A stretch of DNA of 64,000 nt, taken from Halomonas campaniensis. GTDB lineage: Bacteria; Pseudomonadota; Gammaproteobacteria; Pseudomonadales; Halomonadaceae. Under the pieces are notes generated by a model. It was not told the DNA's origin, made no database searches, and saw only the letters and a program-made list of their open reading frames with translations. This document shows, piece by piece, positions 33,838 through 44,474 of this stretch. The DNA lies in NCBI RefSeq assembly GCF_014193375.1, contig NZ_JACHZF010000019.1, forward strand, positions 1 to 64,000, given 5' to 3'. Both the position numbers and the translations under genes were made by a program. Every line of letters begins with the position of its first letter. Position 1 is the first letter of the stretch.

Positions 33838-33905
33838 GGCTCAGGCTCCCTGGTCGGTGGGGCCCCACCCGCGGTGGAGCCGCCACCTCCAGCATAGCCG
33901 GTAAG

Positions 33906-34544
33906 CTAGCCCAGGGCGTCGAGCAGCCGCTGCGTGGCCAGGAACAGCTGGCGGCGCGGCTGGGCGCCCTCCAGCACGCCGGCGTGCTCGCCGTCCAGGC
34001 TGAAGCGCAGTGCCGGCACGCCCTGGATGCCGAGCTCGCGGGCGGTGCGCTGATCCTCCATCACCGCCTGGCGATGGTCGCCGTTCTCCAGCGCTCGACG
34101 CAGCGCGCTGCCGTCCAGGGACAGCCCATCGGCCACTCGCGCCAGCGCCAGCGGGTCGGCCAGGTCCAGGCTCTCCTCGAAGAAGCCCCGGAACAGCGCC
34201 CTGCGCATGGCGTCGCCGGCGCCCGGTTGCTGGGCCGCCTGGGTCTCGGCCCAGGCGGCGGCCTCGTGGGCCAGCCGTGAACGCGGCTGGATCCGCGGCA
34301 GCCGCAGGGTCATGCCGCGTTCGGCGGCCATGGGATAGACGGCCCGGCCCCAGACGTCTTGCAGGTAGTCGCCGTCCGGGTCCAGGGTCGGCTCGGGGTC
34401 GGGGCGCAGTTCGAAGGCGCGCCAGCGAATCGTCATCCGGCCGGCGAAGCGCTCGGCCAGGGCGTCGAGCTCCGGCATTTCCAGGTAGCAGAAGGGGCAA
34501 ACGTAGTCGCTGAAGACGTCGAGCGCGATGCGCGGCTGGGCCAT
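33906..34544 (-). CDS. DsbA-family (FrnE-like) oxidoreductase
   Basis: A 212-aa thioredoxin-fold protein with no signal peptide, so it is cytoplasmic. The redox motif is CPFC (Cys16 and Cys19) in DYVCPFCYLEMPELD. The C-terminal part contains GVPALRFSLDGEHAGVLEGAQ, with the cis-Pro of the family (GVPAL). This group includes FrnE-like proteins and 2-hydroxychromene-2-carboxylate isomerase relatives. The true substrate is not known. It lies 49 bases downstream of the NDUFA9-like gene on the same strand. One of two identical 19-bp repeats lies between them. Confidence 0.88.
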   Translation of the reverse strand: MAQPRIALDVFSDYVCPFCYLEMPELDALAERFAGRMTIRWRAFELRPDPEPTLDPDGDYLQDVWGRAVYPMAAERGMTLRLPRIQPRSRLAHEAAAWAETQAAQQPGAGDAMRRALFRGFFEESLDLADPLALARVADGLSLDGSALRRALENGDHRQAVMEDQRTARELGIQGVPALRFSLDGEHAGVLEGAQPRRQLFLATQRLLDALG

Positions 34545-34571
34545 GGGGGCTCCTGCGGTCGGTGGGCGGGT

Positions 34572-34590
34572 GGGCCTATCCTGCCAGGCG
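34572..34590. repeat. 19-bp direct repeat, copy 1
   Basis: GGGCCTATCCTGCCAGGCG is identical to 35517-35535. The copy is two bases downstream of the NDUFA9-like stop and 28 bases upstream of the DsbA-family start. The embedded AGGATAGG (reverse strand) also occurs as AGGATAGCC before the MATE gene (near 7944) and the DUF5924 gene (near 17351). Confidence 0.7.
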
Positions 34591-34592
34591 GC

Positions 34593-35495
34593 TCAGCCGG
34601 CGGCCAGGCAGGCCGGCAGGCTCTCGCTCAGCGAGCGGGGGACGATGCCCAGGTCCCGGAAGGTGCCGACGCCGTCGCCGACGAGGTTGTCGCGCTGCAT
34701 CAGCCATACCTGATCGCGGGTCAGCGGGGCGCCGGGGAGGGGAGAGAGCAGTGCGGCCAGCAGGTGCCAGCTCCAGAAGGGCACCGGCACCAGGGGGCGG
34801 TCGCGCTTCAGGTGGGCCATCACCCGCTCGACGATCTCGCGGTAGCCGAGCGTCTCGGGGCCGCCGAGTTCGAACAGGCAGCGCCCGGGCGGATGCGACC
34901 CGACCAGCGAGACCACCGCGCGGGCCACGTCCACCACGTGCACCGGCTGCAGGCGGGTCTCGCCGCGGCCGAACAGGGGAATCGCCGGCAGGCGCGTCAG
35001 GCCGGCCAGGCTGGAGAGAAAGGCGTCCTGCGGGCCGAACAGCACGCTCGGCCGCAGCAGGATCGCCCGGGAGAGGGCATCGACCACGGCATGCTCGCCG
35101 CGGGCGTGCGCCCGCACGTAGGGCGAGGGGCAGTCCAGGCGGCAGCCTATCCCCGAGATCTGCACCAGCCGCTCGATGCCGGCTTCATTTGCCAGGCGTG
35201 CCAGACGCGCGGCGCCCGCCACGTGGATCGCCTCGAAGTCGAGTCCACGTCGCTCCTTGTAGAGGCTCACCGCATTGACCACGGCGCCGGCCCCCTGCAC
35301 GGCCCGGGCCACCGACGCCTCGTCGCGGAGATCGGCGGCCATGAGCTCGATACGATCGTCCTCCTCGGCCCAGTCGGGCAGGGCGGGGCGGCGGGCGACC
35401 AGCCGCACCGGCCGGCCGGCATCCACCAGCTCGCGGATGATGGCCCGGCCGAGAAAGCCGGTGCCGCCGAATACCGTGATCGGGTGGTCGGGCAT
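34593..35495 (-). CDS. NDUFA9-like NAD(P)-binding protein
   Basis: A 300-aa atypical short-chain dehydrogenase related to the NDUFA9 subunit family of complex I. The N-terminal nucleotide motif is VFGGTGFLGRAIIREL, with ADLRDEASVARAV for the second strand region. Middle segments VNAVSLYKERRGLDFE and VQISGIGCRLDCPSPY are typical. In this family the usual catalytic Tyr-x3-Lys is often lost; it is not evident here, so an active dehydrogenase is doubtful. The gene is flanked by the two 19-bp repeats. It is expressed toward the DsbA-family gene. Confidence 0.85.
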   Translation of the reverse strand: MPDHPITVFGGTGFLGRAIIRELVDAGRPVRLVARRPALPDWAEEDDRIELMAADLRDEASVARAVQGAGAVVNAVSLYKERRGLDFEAIHVAGAARLARLANEAGIERLVQISGIGCRLDCPSPYVRAHARGEHAVVDALSRAILLRPSVLFGPQDAFLSSLAGLTRLPAIPLFGRGETRLQPVHVVDVARAVVSLVGSHPPGRCLFELGGPETLGYREIVERVMAHLKRDRPLVPVPFWSWHLLAALLSPLPGAPLTRDQVWLMQRDNLVGDGVGTFRDLGIVPRSLSESLPACLAAG

Positions 35496-35516
35496 GGCGC
35501 GTCTCCGTGACGGGTA

Positions 35517-35535
35517 GGGCCTATCCTGCCAGGCG
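35517..35535. repeat. 19-bp direct repeat, copy 2
   Basis: Identical to the copy at 34572-34590. It lies 22 bases upstream of the NDUFA9-like start. The bases just before each copy (CGGGT/CGGGTA) also match. The two repeats bracket a single gene. Confidence 0.7.
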
Positions 35536-35642
35536 TAGCGCGGCGCGTCATGCGCCGGGGTGCCGCGTCACGCCGCTGGAGCCCGGGAGGCGGGCGGTGT
35601 AGGCTTGCCGCCTTCGATTCCCGGCGCACAGGAGCTGCCCCC

Positions 35643-35984
35643 ATGAGTGACCTTCCCCACTGCCCGTCCTGCGGTTCCACCTACACCTATGACGACGGCC
35701 TGCAGTATGTCTGTCCGGAGTGCGGCCATGAGTGGTCCCGGGAAGCCGGCAGCGATGCCGCCGAGGAGGGGCCGGCGGTGCGCGATGCCAACGGCAATCC
35801 GCTGGCCGACGGCGACACCGTCACCGTGGTCAAGGACCTCAAGGTGAAGGGTTCCTCGCTGGTGGTGAAGGTGGGCACCCGGGTCAAGAACATCCGCCTG
35901 GTCGAGGGTGACCACGACATCGACTGCAAGGTCGACGGCATCGGCCCCATGAAGCTGAAGTCGCAGTTCGTGAAGAAGGCATGA
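35643..35984 (+). CDS. yjdM: Zinc-ribbon protein YjdM/PhnA
   Basis: A 113-aa cytoplasmic protein. The N-terminal zinc ribbon uses Cys7 and Cys10 (CPSC) with Cys24 and Cys27 (CPEC). The C-terminal PhnA-type domain contains [20 protein letters not shown] and [18 protein letters not shown], followed by [10 protein letters not shown]. The old link to phosphonate use is not supported, and the function remains unknown. It is monocistronic; the start is the ATG at 35643, without a strong Shine-Dalgarno. Confidence 0.92.
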   Translation: MSDLPHCPSCGSTYTYDDGLQYVCPECGHEWSREAGSDAAEEGPAVRDANGNPLADGDTVTVVKDLKVKGSSLVVKVGTRVKNIRLVEGDHDIDCKVDGIGPMKLKSQFVKKA

Positions 35985-36036
35985 CGGTGAGGGCCCCGAG
36001 GCGGGAGGCCGGGCGAGGGGGATAGATGCCTCATAT

Positions 36037-36055
36037 GAGAATGATTGTCGTTATT
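36037..36055 (+). promoter_or_regulatory. Fur-like box upstream of the suf operon
   Basis: GAGAATGATTGTCGTTATT matches the Fur consensus GATAATGATAATCATTATC at 15 of 19 positions. It lies 150 bases before the sufR start and upstream of the IscR-like site, where iron-dependent repression of suf is plausible. The identity is a consensus match by eye. Confidence 0.6.
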
Positions 36056-36132
36056 GATGTCATCGGCGGCGATCCTGCCGCCATCCTGCCGGTTGTGGCC
36101 AGGAAACGGGGGTCGGGCTTCACATCGAACTT

Positions 36133-36157
36133 ATACAGGACTAAAATGGTCCCCAAT
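36133..36157 (+). promoter_or_regulatory. IscR type-1-like site upstream of sufR
   Basis: ATACAGGACTAAAATGGTCC followed by CCAAT resembles the type-1 IscR motif (ATA, then GACT-A/T-rich-GTC symmetric halves). Here the symmetric core is GGACTAAAATGGTCC. It lies 48 bases before the Rrf2-type regulator gene, fitting autoregulation by the Fe-S-bound protein. Confidence 0.65.
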
Positions 36158-36204
36158 TGAGGCGCGCCGCCTTCCCGGCGTGCGCGACACCGAGGAGGGC
36201 AGGC

Positions 36205-36669
36205 ATGCTCAAGCTTTCGCGGCTGACCGACTACGCCGCCGTGGTGATGGCGCAGATCGCCCGACATCCGGAGCAGTCCCATGCGGCGGCCGAGCTTGCC
36301 GACGCCGTTCAGCTGCCGCACCCCACGGTCTCCAAGACCCTGAAGATGCTGGTCAAGGCGGGGCTCCTCGAGTCGCGCCGCGGGGCCCAGGGGGGCTACT
36401 CGCTGGCACGTCCCGCCTCGCGCATCACCGCCATCGACATCATTACCGCCATCGAGGGGCCGGTGGCGATGACCGAGTGCAGCCACGCCGAGGGCGACTG
36501 CGACCTCGCCGCCACCTGCGGCGTGTCGGACAACTGGCAGCGCGTGTCGCTGGCCGTCCGCACCCTGCTCGACAGCGTGACGCTGGCCCACCTGGCCGAC
36601 ACTGCACCGATCAAGCTGCCGGTGCAGCTGCCTATCCAGAGCGTCAGCCTGGCCGCCGACACGGCCTGA
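36205..36669 (+). CDS. sufR: SUF system Rrf2-family Fe-S cluster regulator
   Basis: A 154-aa winged-helix regulator with a C-terminal Fe-S binding loop. The N-terminal HTH (residues about 1-60) starts MLKLSRLTDYAAVVMAQI and includes PHPTVSKTLKMLVKAGLL. The cluster cysteines are Cys92, Cys99 and Cys105 in TECSHAEGDCDLAATC, spaced like IscR. It likely represses the operon when clustered and so senses Fe-S supply. The ATG at 36205 has GAGGAGGG about 10-14 bases upstream. The sufB gene follows after 65 bases, and this gene may be first in the suf transcript. Confidence 0.93.
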   Translation: MLKLSRLTDYAAVVMAQIARHPEQSHAAAELADAVQLPHPTVSKTLKMLVKAGLLESRRGAQGGYSLARPASRITAIDIITAIEGPVAMTECSHAEGDCDLAATCGVSDNWQRVSLAVRTLLDSVTLAHLADTAPIKLPVQLPIQSVSLAADTA

Positions 36670-36734
36670 GACCACTTACGAATCATGAGGGCGAGTGACC
36701 CTCGCCAGCCCAACCGCCCGGGAGGGGAGACACC

Positions 36735-38177
<1,443 letters not shown>

Positions 38178-38208
38178 TCCCCATTTTCAGAATTCAAAGG
38201 TAGCGAAG

Positions 38209-38957
<749 letters not shown>

Positions 38958-38961
<4 letters not shown>

Positions 38962-40304
38962 GCGATGTGCAGACCTTTCTCGATCGCCTGAGCGAGCGCA
39001 GCGCCTCCCGGGGGGCGGAGCCGACCTGGATCGCCGCACGGCGCCAGGCCGGGGCCGCGCGCTTCGAGGCGATGGGCTTCCCGACCCGCCGCGACGAGGC
39101 GTGGAAATACACCGACGTGCGCGCCATCGCCCGGGGCGACTTCGCCCTGGCCGACAGCGCCGAGTTCTCCCAGGCCTCGGCCGCGGCGCTGACCCTGCCC
39201 CTGGAGGCCCATCGCCTGACCTTCGTCGACGGCGTCTTCTCGGCGCCGCTGTCGCAGCTCGAGGGCCTGCCGGCGGGGGTGGCGCTGCTGCCGCTGTCGC
39301 GGGCGCTGGAGGAGAACCACGAGGCGGTGGGCGGCCCCCTGGGCCGGCTGACCGGGGTGGAGTTCTCGCCCTTCTCGGCCCTCAATACCGCCTTCATGGA
39401 GGAGGGCGCCGTGCTGCGCCTGGCGCCGGGTACCGTGGTGGAGAAGCCGATCGTGCTGCAGTTCCTCTCCCGGTCCGGCGAGCGGGCGGTGATGAGCCAT
39501 CCGCGCATCCTCATCGAGGCGGGCGGGCGCAGCCAGGCCACCGTGATCGAGCATCACATCGGCGAGGAGGCCGCGGCCAACTTCACCAACCTGGTGGCCG
39601 AGATCATGCTCGACCGCGGGGCGATCCTGACCCACTACAAGCTGCAGGAGGCGCCGCTGGCCGACCTGCACGTGGCCAGCATCCACGTGGAGCAGGGCCG
39701 CGACAGCACCTACACCTCGTTCAACCTGAACCTGGGGGGCGGCCTGGTGCGCACCGACCTGATCAGCGAGCTCAACGGCCAGGGGGCCACCGCCAACTTC
39801 TACGGCCTCTTCTACGGCCAGGGCCGCCAGCACGTGGACAGCCACACCCTGGCCAACCACAACGCGCCCCACACCTACTCCAACGAGAACTACAAGGGCA
39901 TCCTCGACGACCGTGCCCATGGCGTGTTCAACGGCAAGGTGGTGGTCAAGCGCGACAGCCAGAAGATCGAGGGCTACCAGAGCAACGCCAACCTGCTGCT
40001 CTCCGACCGCGCCGAGATCGATGCCAAGCCCGAACTCGAGATCTATGCCGACGACGTCAAGTGCTCCCACGGCACCACCACCGGCCAGCTCGACGCGGAG
40101 GCGGTCTACGCCCTGCGCACCCGCGGCATCGACGAGCAGACGGCCCGCGGCCTGCTGACCCTGGCCTTCGCCGGCGAGGTGCTGGAAGAGGTGGGCCTCG
40201 ACGCCATCGCCGAGCGGGTCGAGCTGGCGGTGGCTGGCAAGCTCCCCGAGCGCTTCAACCTGGCCGGGCTGGTGGAAGCGGCCGTGGCCCTGGGCGATGA
40301 ATGA
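38958..40304 (+). CDS. sufD: Fe-S cluster assembly protein SufD
   Basis: A 448-aa partner of SufB in the SufBC2D complex. The N-terminal helical region ([20 protein letters not shown]) includes the [16 protein letters not shown] motif. The beta-helix core follows with [20 protein letters not shown], and the C-terminus contains the SufD-conserved [20 protein letters not shown] and the helix ARGLLTLAF. The overlapping start with sufC indicates translational coupling. sufS follows after 36 bases. Confidence 0.96.
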
Positions 40305-40340
40305 GCGGGCAACAGACGATCACCGAGCGAGGACTACCGG

Positions 40341-41600
40341 ATGACTGACCTGGCCACCAGCAGCGAACTCGAGGCCCCGTCCCTGGACGTGGCCGCGGTG
40401 CGGGCCGATTTCCCGATCCTGGCGCGCCGGGTGCACGGCAGGCCGCTGGTCTATCTCGACAATGCCGCCACCAGCCAGACCCCGCGGCAGGTGATCGCGA
40501 CGTTCGACGACTACTACGGTCGCTACAACGCCAATATCCACCGCGGGCTGCACACCCTGGCCGACGAGGCCACCGCGGCCTTCGAGGGGACCCGCGAGAC
40601 GGTGCGCGGCTTCCTGAATGCCGCCGACAGCCGCGAGATCATCTTCACCCGCGGCACCACCGAGGCGATCAACCTGGTGGCCTACAGCTGGGGGCGCGCC
40701 AACCTCCGGGCCGGCGATGAAGTCCTGATCTCGCGGCTGGAGCACCACTCCAACATCGTGCCCTGGCAGCTGCTGGCCGCGGAGCTCGGTTTCACCATCA
40801 GGGTGATCCCGGTGGACGAGCGCGGGGTGCTGGACATGGCGGCCTACCGGGAGCTGCTCGGCGAGCGCACGAAGCTGGTGGCGGTGAACCATGTCTCCAA
40901 CGCCTTCGGCACGATCAACCCGGTCAGGGAGATGGCGGCCAGCGCCCACGCCCGGGGCGCCCTGATCCTGGTCGACGGCGCCCAGGCCACGCCTCACCAG
41001 GCGGTGGACGTCCGCGACATCGACGCCGACTTCTACGCCTTCTCCGGGCACAAGGTCTACGGCCCCACCGGGGTCGGCGTGCTCTACGGCAAGGCGGCGC
41101 TGCTCGAGGCGATGCCGCCCTGGCAGGGCGGCGGCGAGATGATCCGGACCGTCTCCTTCGAGGCGGGCACCACCTTCGCCGAGATCCCCCACAAGTTCGA
41201 GGCCGGCACTCCGGCCATCGCCGAGGTGATCGCCCTGGGCGAGGCGCTGAAGTGGGTGGCCGGCGTCGGCCTCGGCGCCATCGGTGCCTGGGAGGGGCGG
41301 TTGCTCGCCCATGCCACGGCCGCGGTGTCGCGCATCGACGGCCTGCGCATCCTGGGCACCGCCCCGGACAAGGCCGGCGTGCTGTCGTTCGTGGTCGACG
41401 GCGCCCATGCCCAGGACATCGGCCTGCTGATCGATCAGCTCGGGGTGGCGATCCGCACCGGCCACCACTGCGCCCAGCCGCTGCTGGCCCAGTTCGGCGT
41501 GGATGCCACCTGCCGGGCCTCGTTTGCCGCCTACAACACCCTGGAAGAGATCGACGTCTTCGTCGAGGCCCTGGAGCGGGTCATCGGCATGGTGCGCTGA
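40341..41600 (+). CDS. sufS: Cysteine desulfurase SufS
   Basis: PLP-dependent class II cysteine desulfurase of 419 aa that releases sulfur from cysteine as a persulfide for the SUF scaffold. The PLP lysine is Lys238 in YAFSGHKVYGPTGVG, and the persulfide cysteine is Cys377 in RTGHHCAQPLL. The N-terminal helix segment DFPILARRVHGRPLVYLDNA is typical. Class II enzymes usually need SufE or SufU to accept sulfur; none lies beside it. The ATG at 40341 is preceded by GCGAGGA. Confidence 0.96.
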   Translation: MTDLATSSELEAPSLDVAAVRADFPILARRVHGRPLVYLDNAATSQTPRQVIATFDDYYGRYNANIHRGLHTLADEATAAFEGTRETVRGFLNAADSREIIFTRGTTEAINLVAYSWGRANLRAGDEVLISRLEHHSNIVPWQLLAAELGFTIRVIPVDERGVLDMAAYRELLGERTKLVAVNHVSNAFGTINPVREMAASAHARGALILVDGAQATPHQAVDVRDIDADFYAFSGHKVYGPTGVGVLYGKAALLEAMPPWQGGGEMIRTVSFEAGTTFAEIPHKFEAGTPAIAEVIALGEALKWVAGVGLGAIGAWEGRLLAHATAAVSRIDGLRILGTAPDKAGVLSFVVDGAHAQDIGLLIDQLGVAIRTGHHCAQPLLAQFGVDATCRASFAAYNTLEEIDVFVEALERVIGMVR

Positions 41601-41634
41601 GACCAGGCACCGGATCACGGAACGAGAGAGAGCC

Positions 41635-42207
41635 ATGAGCGAAATCGAGCAGATTGCCCGCCTGCAGAAGGGCCAGACGCTGCCGTTGCAGCGCGACGTG
41701 GAGGCCATCTCCATTCCCTTCGGCAAGACCGTGACCCTGGCCGAGGACAGCATCGTCAGCGTGATGCAGGCCAAGGGCAGCACGGTGAGCGTGGGCTACG
41801 AGGGGCGCCTCTACCTGATCGAGGGTGCCAACCTCGATGCCCTGGGGCTCGAGGCGCTGCCGCGGCCGACCCTCGACGAGAATGCCTCCGAGGACGAGAT
41901 CGAGCAGTTCGTCTGGGACCAGCTGCGCACCTGCTTCGATCCGGAGATCCCGGTCAACATCGTCGACCTGGGGCTGGTCTACGGCTGTCGCATCGAGCGA
42001 CTGATCACCGGCGAGCGCATCGTTACCATTCGCATGACCCTCACCGCGCCGGGATGCGGCATGGGCGACGTGATCGCCGCCGACGCCCGCAACAAGATCC
42101 TCGGCGCCCCCCAGATCGCCAAGGTGCATACCGAGATCGTCTTCGACCCGCCCTGGAGTCGTGAGATGATGAGCGACGAGGCCAAGCTCGAGCTCGGCAT
42201 GTTCTGA
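41635..42207 (+). CDS. sufT: Fe-S assembly protein SufT (DUF59 domain)
   Basis: A 190-aa protein. The N-terminal part (about residues 1-85) is a small beta-rich region. The DUF59/MIP18-type domain (about 90-185) contains CFDPEIPVNIVDLGLVYG, TAPGCGMG with the conserved cysteine, and FDPPWSREMMSDEAKLELG. SufT proteins assist Fe-S maturation under high demand, though the mechanism is unclear. The start at 41635 has AACGAGAGAGAG upstream. It closes the suf operon. Confidence 0.92.
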   Translation: MSEIEQIARLQKGQTLPLQRDVEAISIPFGKTVTLAEDSIVSVMQAKGSTVSVGYEGRLYLIEGANLDALGLEALPRPTLDENASEDEIEQFVWDQLRTCFDPEIPVNIVDLGLVYGCRIERLITGERIVTIRMTLTAPGCGMGDVIAADARNKILGAPQIAKVHTEIVFDPPWSREMMSDEAKLELGMF

Positions 42208-42240
42208 CGCCACCCCCCGCGGCGGGGCCTGGGGAGTGCC

Positions 42241-42963
42241 ATGAAGCGAACGGTGTGGGCGGCCTTCCGGGGCCTGCTGATGACGCTGGGGGCGGCCACG
42301 CTCCTGGCCGCGCTGCTGTTCGTGGTCGCCAACCTCTGGGTGCTGGGACAGACCCGCGCCCGCATCGAGCACGAGCTGCCGCTGTGCCGTGCCGAGCAGG
42401 TGGGGATCGTCTTCGGTACCTCCCACTGGACGCGCAGCGGGGTCCGCAACCCCCACTTCGAGGCCCGCATGAGCGCCTCGGCGCGCCTCGTCCGCCTGGG
42501 TCGCGTCGACCACCTGCTGCTCTCCGGCGACAATCGCACCCGGTTCTACAACGAGCCCATCACCATGTGGCGGGACCTGCGGGGGCGCGCGGTGTCCGAC
42601 GACGACATGACCCTCGACTACGCCGGCTTCAGCACCTTCGACACCCTGGCCCGGGCCCGGGAGGTGTTCGGGGTGGAGCGGGCGCTGCTGATCACCCAGG
42701 CGTGGCACCTGCCGCGGGCGCTGTTCATCGCCGATGCCCTGGGGGTAGAGGCCAGCGGCTGTGCGGTGCCCGCCCAGCGGGTGGCGGGGGTCTGGCGACT
42801 GCAGGTCCGGGAGTGGGTGGCGCGGGTGGCCACCCTGGGTGATCTCTACCTGTGGGGGCGCTCCCCCCACTTCCTCGGCCCGCTGGAGCCGCTGGAGATC
42901 ACGCCGCGGACCTGGGAACCGCCGGCGCCCGAGCCGCGGACGGCCGAAATCGGGGACGGGTGA
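42241..42963 (+). CDS. SanA/YdcF-like DUF218 membrane protein
   Basis: A 240-aa protein with one N-terminal membrane helix (LLMTLGAATLLAALLFVVANL) and an extracytoplasmic DUF218 domain. The family motif segments are GIVFGTSHWTRSGVRNPHFE, LLLSGDN and LLITQAWHLPRALFIADALG. SanA proteins contribute to envelope integrity and vancomycin resistance at high temperature in E. coli. The C-terminal tail is rich in Pro and Glu. It follows sufT by 33 bases on the same strand and may be read through from the suf operon. Confidence 0.88.
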   Translation: MKRTVWAAFRGLLMTLGAATLLAALLFVVANLWVLGQTRARIEHELPLCRAEQVGIVFGTSHWTRSGVRNPHFEARMSASARLVRLGRVDHLLLSGDNRTRFYNEPITMWRDLRGRAVSDDDMTLDYAGFSTFDTLARAREVFGVERALLITQAWHLPRALFIADALGVEASGCAVPAQRVAGVWRLQVREWVARVATLGDLYLWGRSPHFLGPLEPLEITPRTWEPPAPEPRTAEIGDG

Positions 42964-42978
42964 GCGGGAGGGCAGGGC

Positions 42979-43425
42979 TCAGCGGCGCTGGCGCTGCTTC
43001 TGCAGGGCGTAGAGCTCACGGATCAGGCCGCGGCAGCCCTTCCAGCACGCCTCGATGACCGGCTCGATGGGTTCGGGCAGGGGATGGGTGTAGAGGGTGG
43101 AGAGCGCCTGCATCAGCACGCGCTCCTGCTCGAGCAGCTCGCCGATCACCACCTGGCTCTCGTTGCCGACGAAGCTCTTCAGCCGGCTCCACAGCCACAT
43201 GTAGTCATCGCGCTCCACATCCGCGTCGCGCGGCAGCATGTTGAGATGCTGGCGGGCCAGCTCCTGCAGCTCGTGCATCGACCGGTCCCGGGCCTCGTAG
43301 TGGGGCTTCAGGGTGTCGCGCAGGGACGGGCGCAAGCGCTCCAGGTTGTCCTGGAAATAGTCGATGCTGTCGGCCAGCGCCTCCAGGACGCTGTCCATCG
43401 CCACCTGGCGATTGTCGAGAAACAT
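42979..43425 (-). CDS. Helical cytoplasmic protein, 148 aa, function unknown
   Basis: The sequence predicts an almost all-alpha, charged protein. The N-terminal half is amphipathic (MDSVLEALADSIDYFQDNLE and LRDTLKPHYEARDRSMHELQ), resembling a four-helix bundle. A Trp-rich segment (DDYMWLWSRLKSFVG) sits in the middle. The basic tail ALQKQRQRR is short. No signal peptide or known motif is evident; a phasin-like or DUF2383-like fold is possible but unsupported. The start has GGAGGTGAC 6-14 bases upstream. A 12-base exact match to the OmpW operator (GAAACACTGTTT) lies 40-51 bases upstream of the start, suggesting shared control. Confidence 0.75.
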   Translation of the reverse strand: MFLDNRQVAMDSVLEALADSIDYFQDNLERLRPSLRDTLKPHYEARDRSMHELQELARQHLNMLPRDADVERDDYMWLWSRLKSFVGNESQVVIGELLEQERVLMQALSTLYTHPLPEPIEPVIEACWKGCRGLIRELYALQKQRQRR

Positions 43426-43464
43426 GAGCGGTCACCTCCTCCGGTGACGCAGATTGTGGCGGGG

Positions 43465-43477
43465 GAAACACTGTTTT
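43465..43477. promoter_or_regulatory. PsrA-like inverted repeat upstream of the 148-aa gene
   Basis: GAAACACTGTTTT shares its first 12 bases with the OmpW2 operator (GAAACACTGTTTC) at 54084-54096. It is 40 bases upstream of the 148-aa start. On the minus strand a possible -10 (CACAAT) follows within about a dozen bases. Confidence 0.5.
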
Positions 43478-43486
43478 GCTACCCCC

Positions 43487-43509
43487 GGGGAGGAATAAAT
43501 TTCCTCCCC
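43487..43509. terminator. Inverted repeat after rimK
   Basis: GGGGAGGAA / TTCCTCCCC with a 5-base AT-rich loop lies 30 bases downstream of the rimK stop on the minus strand and 62 bases upstream of the 148-aa start. It probably terminates the DUF3549-rimB-rimK transcript. Confidence 0.6.
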
Positions 43510-43538
43510 ATTGGGCCTGGCCCGGGTCGTCCTGGCAA

Positions 43539-44447
43539 TTACCCCTTGGGCTTAGGCGGTGCCTTGCGGCTCGGAGCGGCGTGCTTCTCGATATGCTCGA
43601 CGATCAGGCCGGCGATGTCCTTGCCGGTGGCCGTCTCGATGCCCTGCAGCCCGGGCGAGGAGTTGACCTCCATGATCACCGGCCCGTGATTGGAGCGCAG
43701 CAGGTCGACGCCGGCCACCCGCAGGCCCATCGCCTTGGCGGCACGGATGGCCGTGGAGCGCTCCTCGGGGGTGATGCGGATGACGCTGGCGGTGCCGCCG
43801 CGGTGCAGGTTGGAGCGGAACTCCCCCTCGGCGGCCTGGCGCTTCATGGAGGCCACCACCTTGTCGCCGATCACGAAGCAGCGGATATCGGCCCCGCGGG
43901 CCTCCTTGATGTACTCCTGCACCATGATGTTGGCCTTCATGCCCATGAAGGCCTGGATCACCGACTCGGCGGCCTGGTTGGTCTCGGCGAGCACGACGCC
44001 GATGCCCTGGGTGCCCTCCAGCAGCTTGATGACCAGCGGGGCGCCCTTGACCATGGTGATCAGGTCTGGGATGTCGTCGGGGGAGTGGGCGAAACCGGTG
44101 ATCGGCAGCCCCAGGCCCTTGCGCGAGAGCAGCTGCAGGGAGCGCAGCTTGTCCCGGGAGCGGGTGATGGCCACGGAGTCGTTGAGCACGTAGGTGCCCA
44201 TCATCTCGAACTGGCGCAGCACGGCGCAGCCGTAGAAGGTCACCGAGGCGCCGATGCGCGGGATGACCGCGTCGAAGGGCTCGAGCTCCTCGCCCTTGAG
44301 GTGGATGGAGGGATGATGGGCCGCGATGCTCATGTAGCAGCGCAGGGTGTCGATCACGCGGGCGGTATGGCCGCGCTGTTCGGCGGCCTCCACCAGCCGG
44401 CGGGTGGAGTAGAGGTTGCGGTTGCGGGACAGCAGCGCGATATGCAT
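43539..44447 (-). CDS. rimK: ATP-grasp ligase RimK (ribosomal protein S6 glutamate ligase)
   Basis: A 302-aa ATP-grasp enzyme, matching the 300-aa E. coli protein, which adds glutamate residues to the C-terminus of ribosomal protein S6. The N-terminal domain (about 1-100) starts [20 protein letters not shown]. The ATP-grasp core includes [19 protein letters not shown] and [20 protein letters not shown] with the final Asn of the Mg-binding pair. The C-terminus [20 protein letters not shown] is typical. It is the last of three genes with rimB and the DUF3549 gene upstream. Confidence 0.94.
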   Translation of the reverse strand: MHIALLSRNRNLYSTRRLVEAAEQRGHTARVIDTLRCYMSIAAHHPSIHLKGEELEPFDAVIPRIGASVTFYGCAVLRQFEMMGTYVLNDSVAITRSRDKLRSLQLLSRKGLGLPITGFAHSPDDIPDLITMVKGAPLVIKLLEGTQGIGVVLAETNQAAESVIQAFMGMKANIMVQEYIKEARGADIRCFVIGDKVVASMKRQAAEGEFRSNLHRGGTASVIRITPEERSTAIRAAKAMGLRVAGVDLLRSNHGPVIMEVNSSPGLQGIETATGKDIAGLIVEHIEKHAAPSRKAPPKPKG

Positions 44448-44474
44448 CGGAAGGCTCCGGATGGCCGGTGGAGG

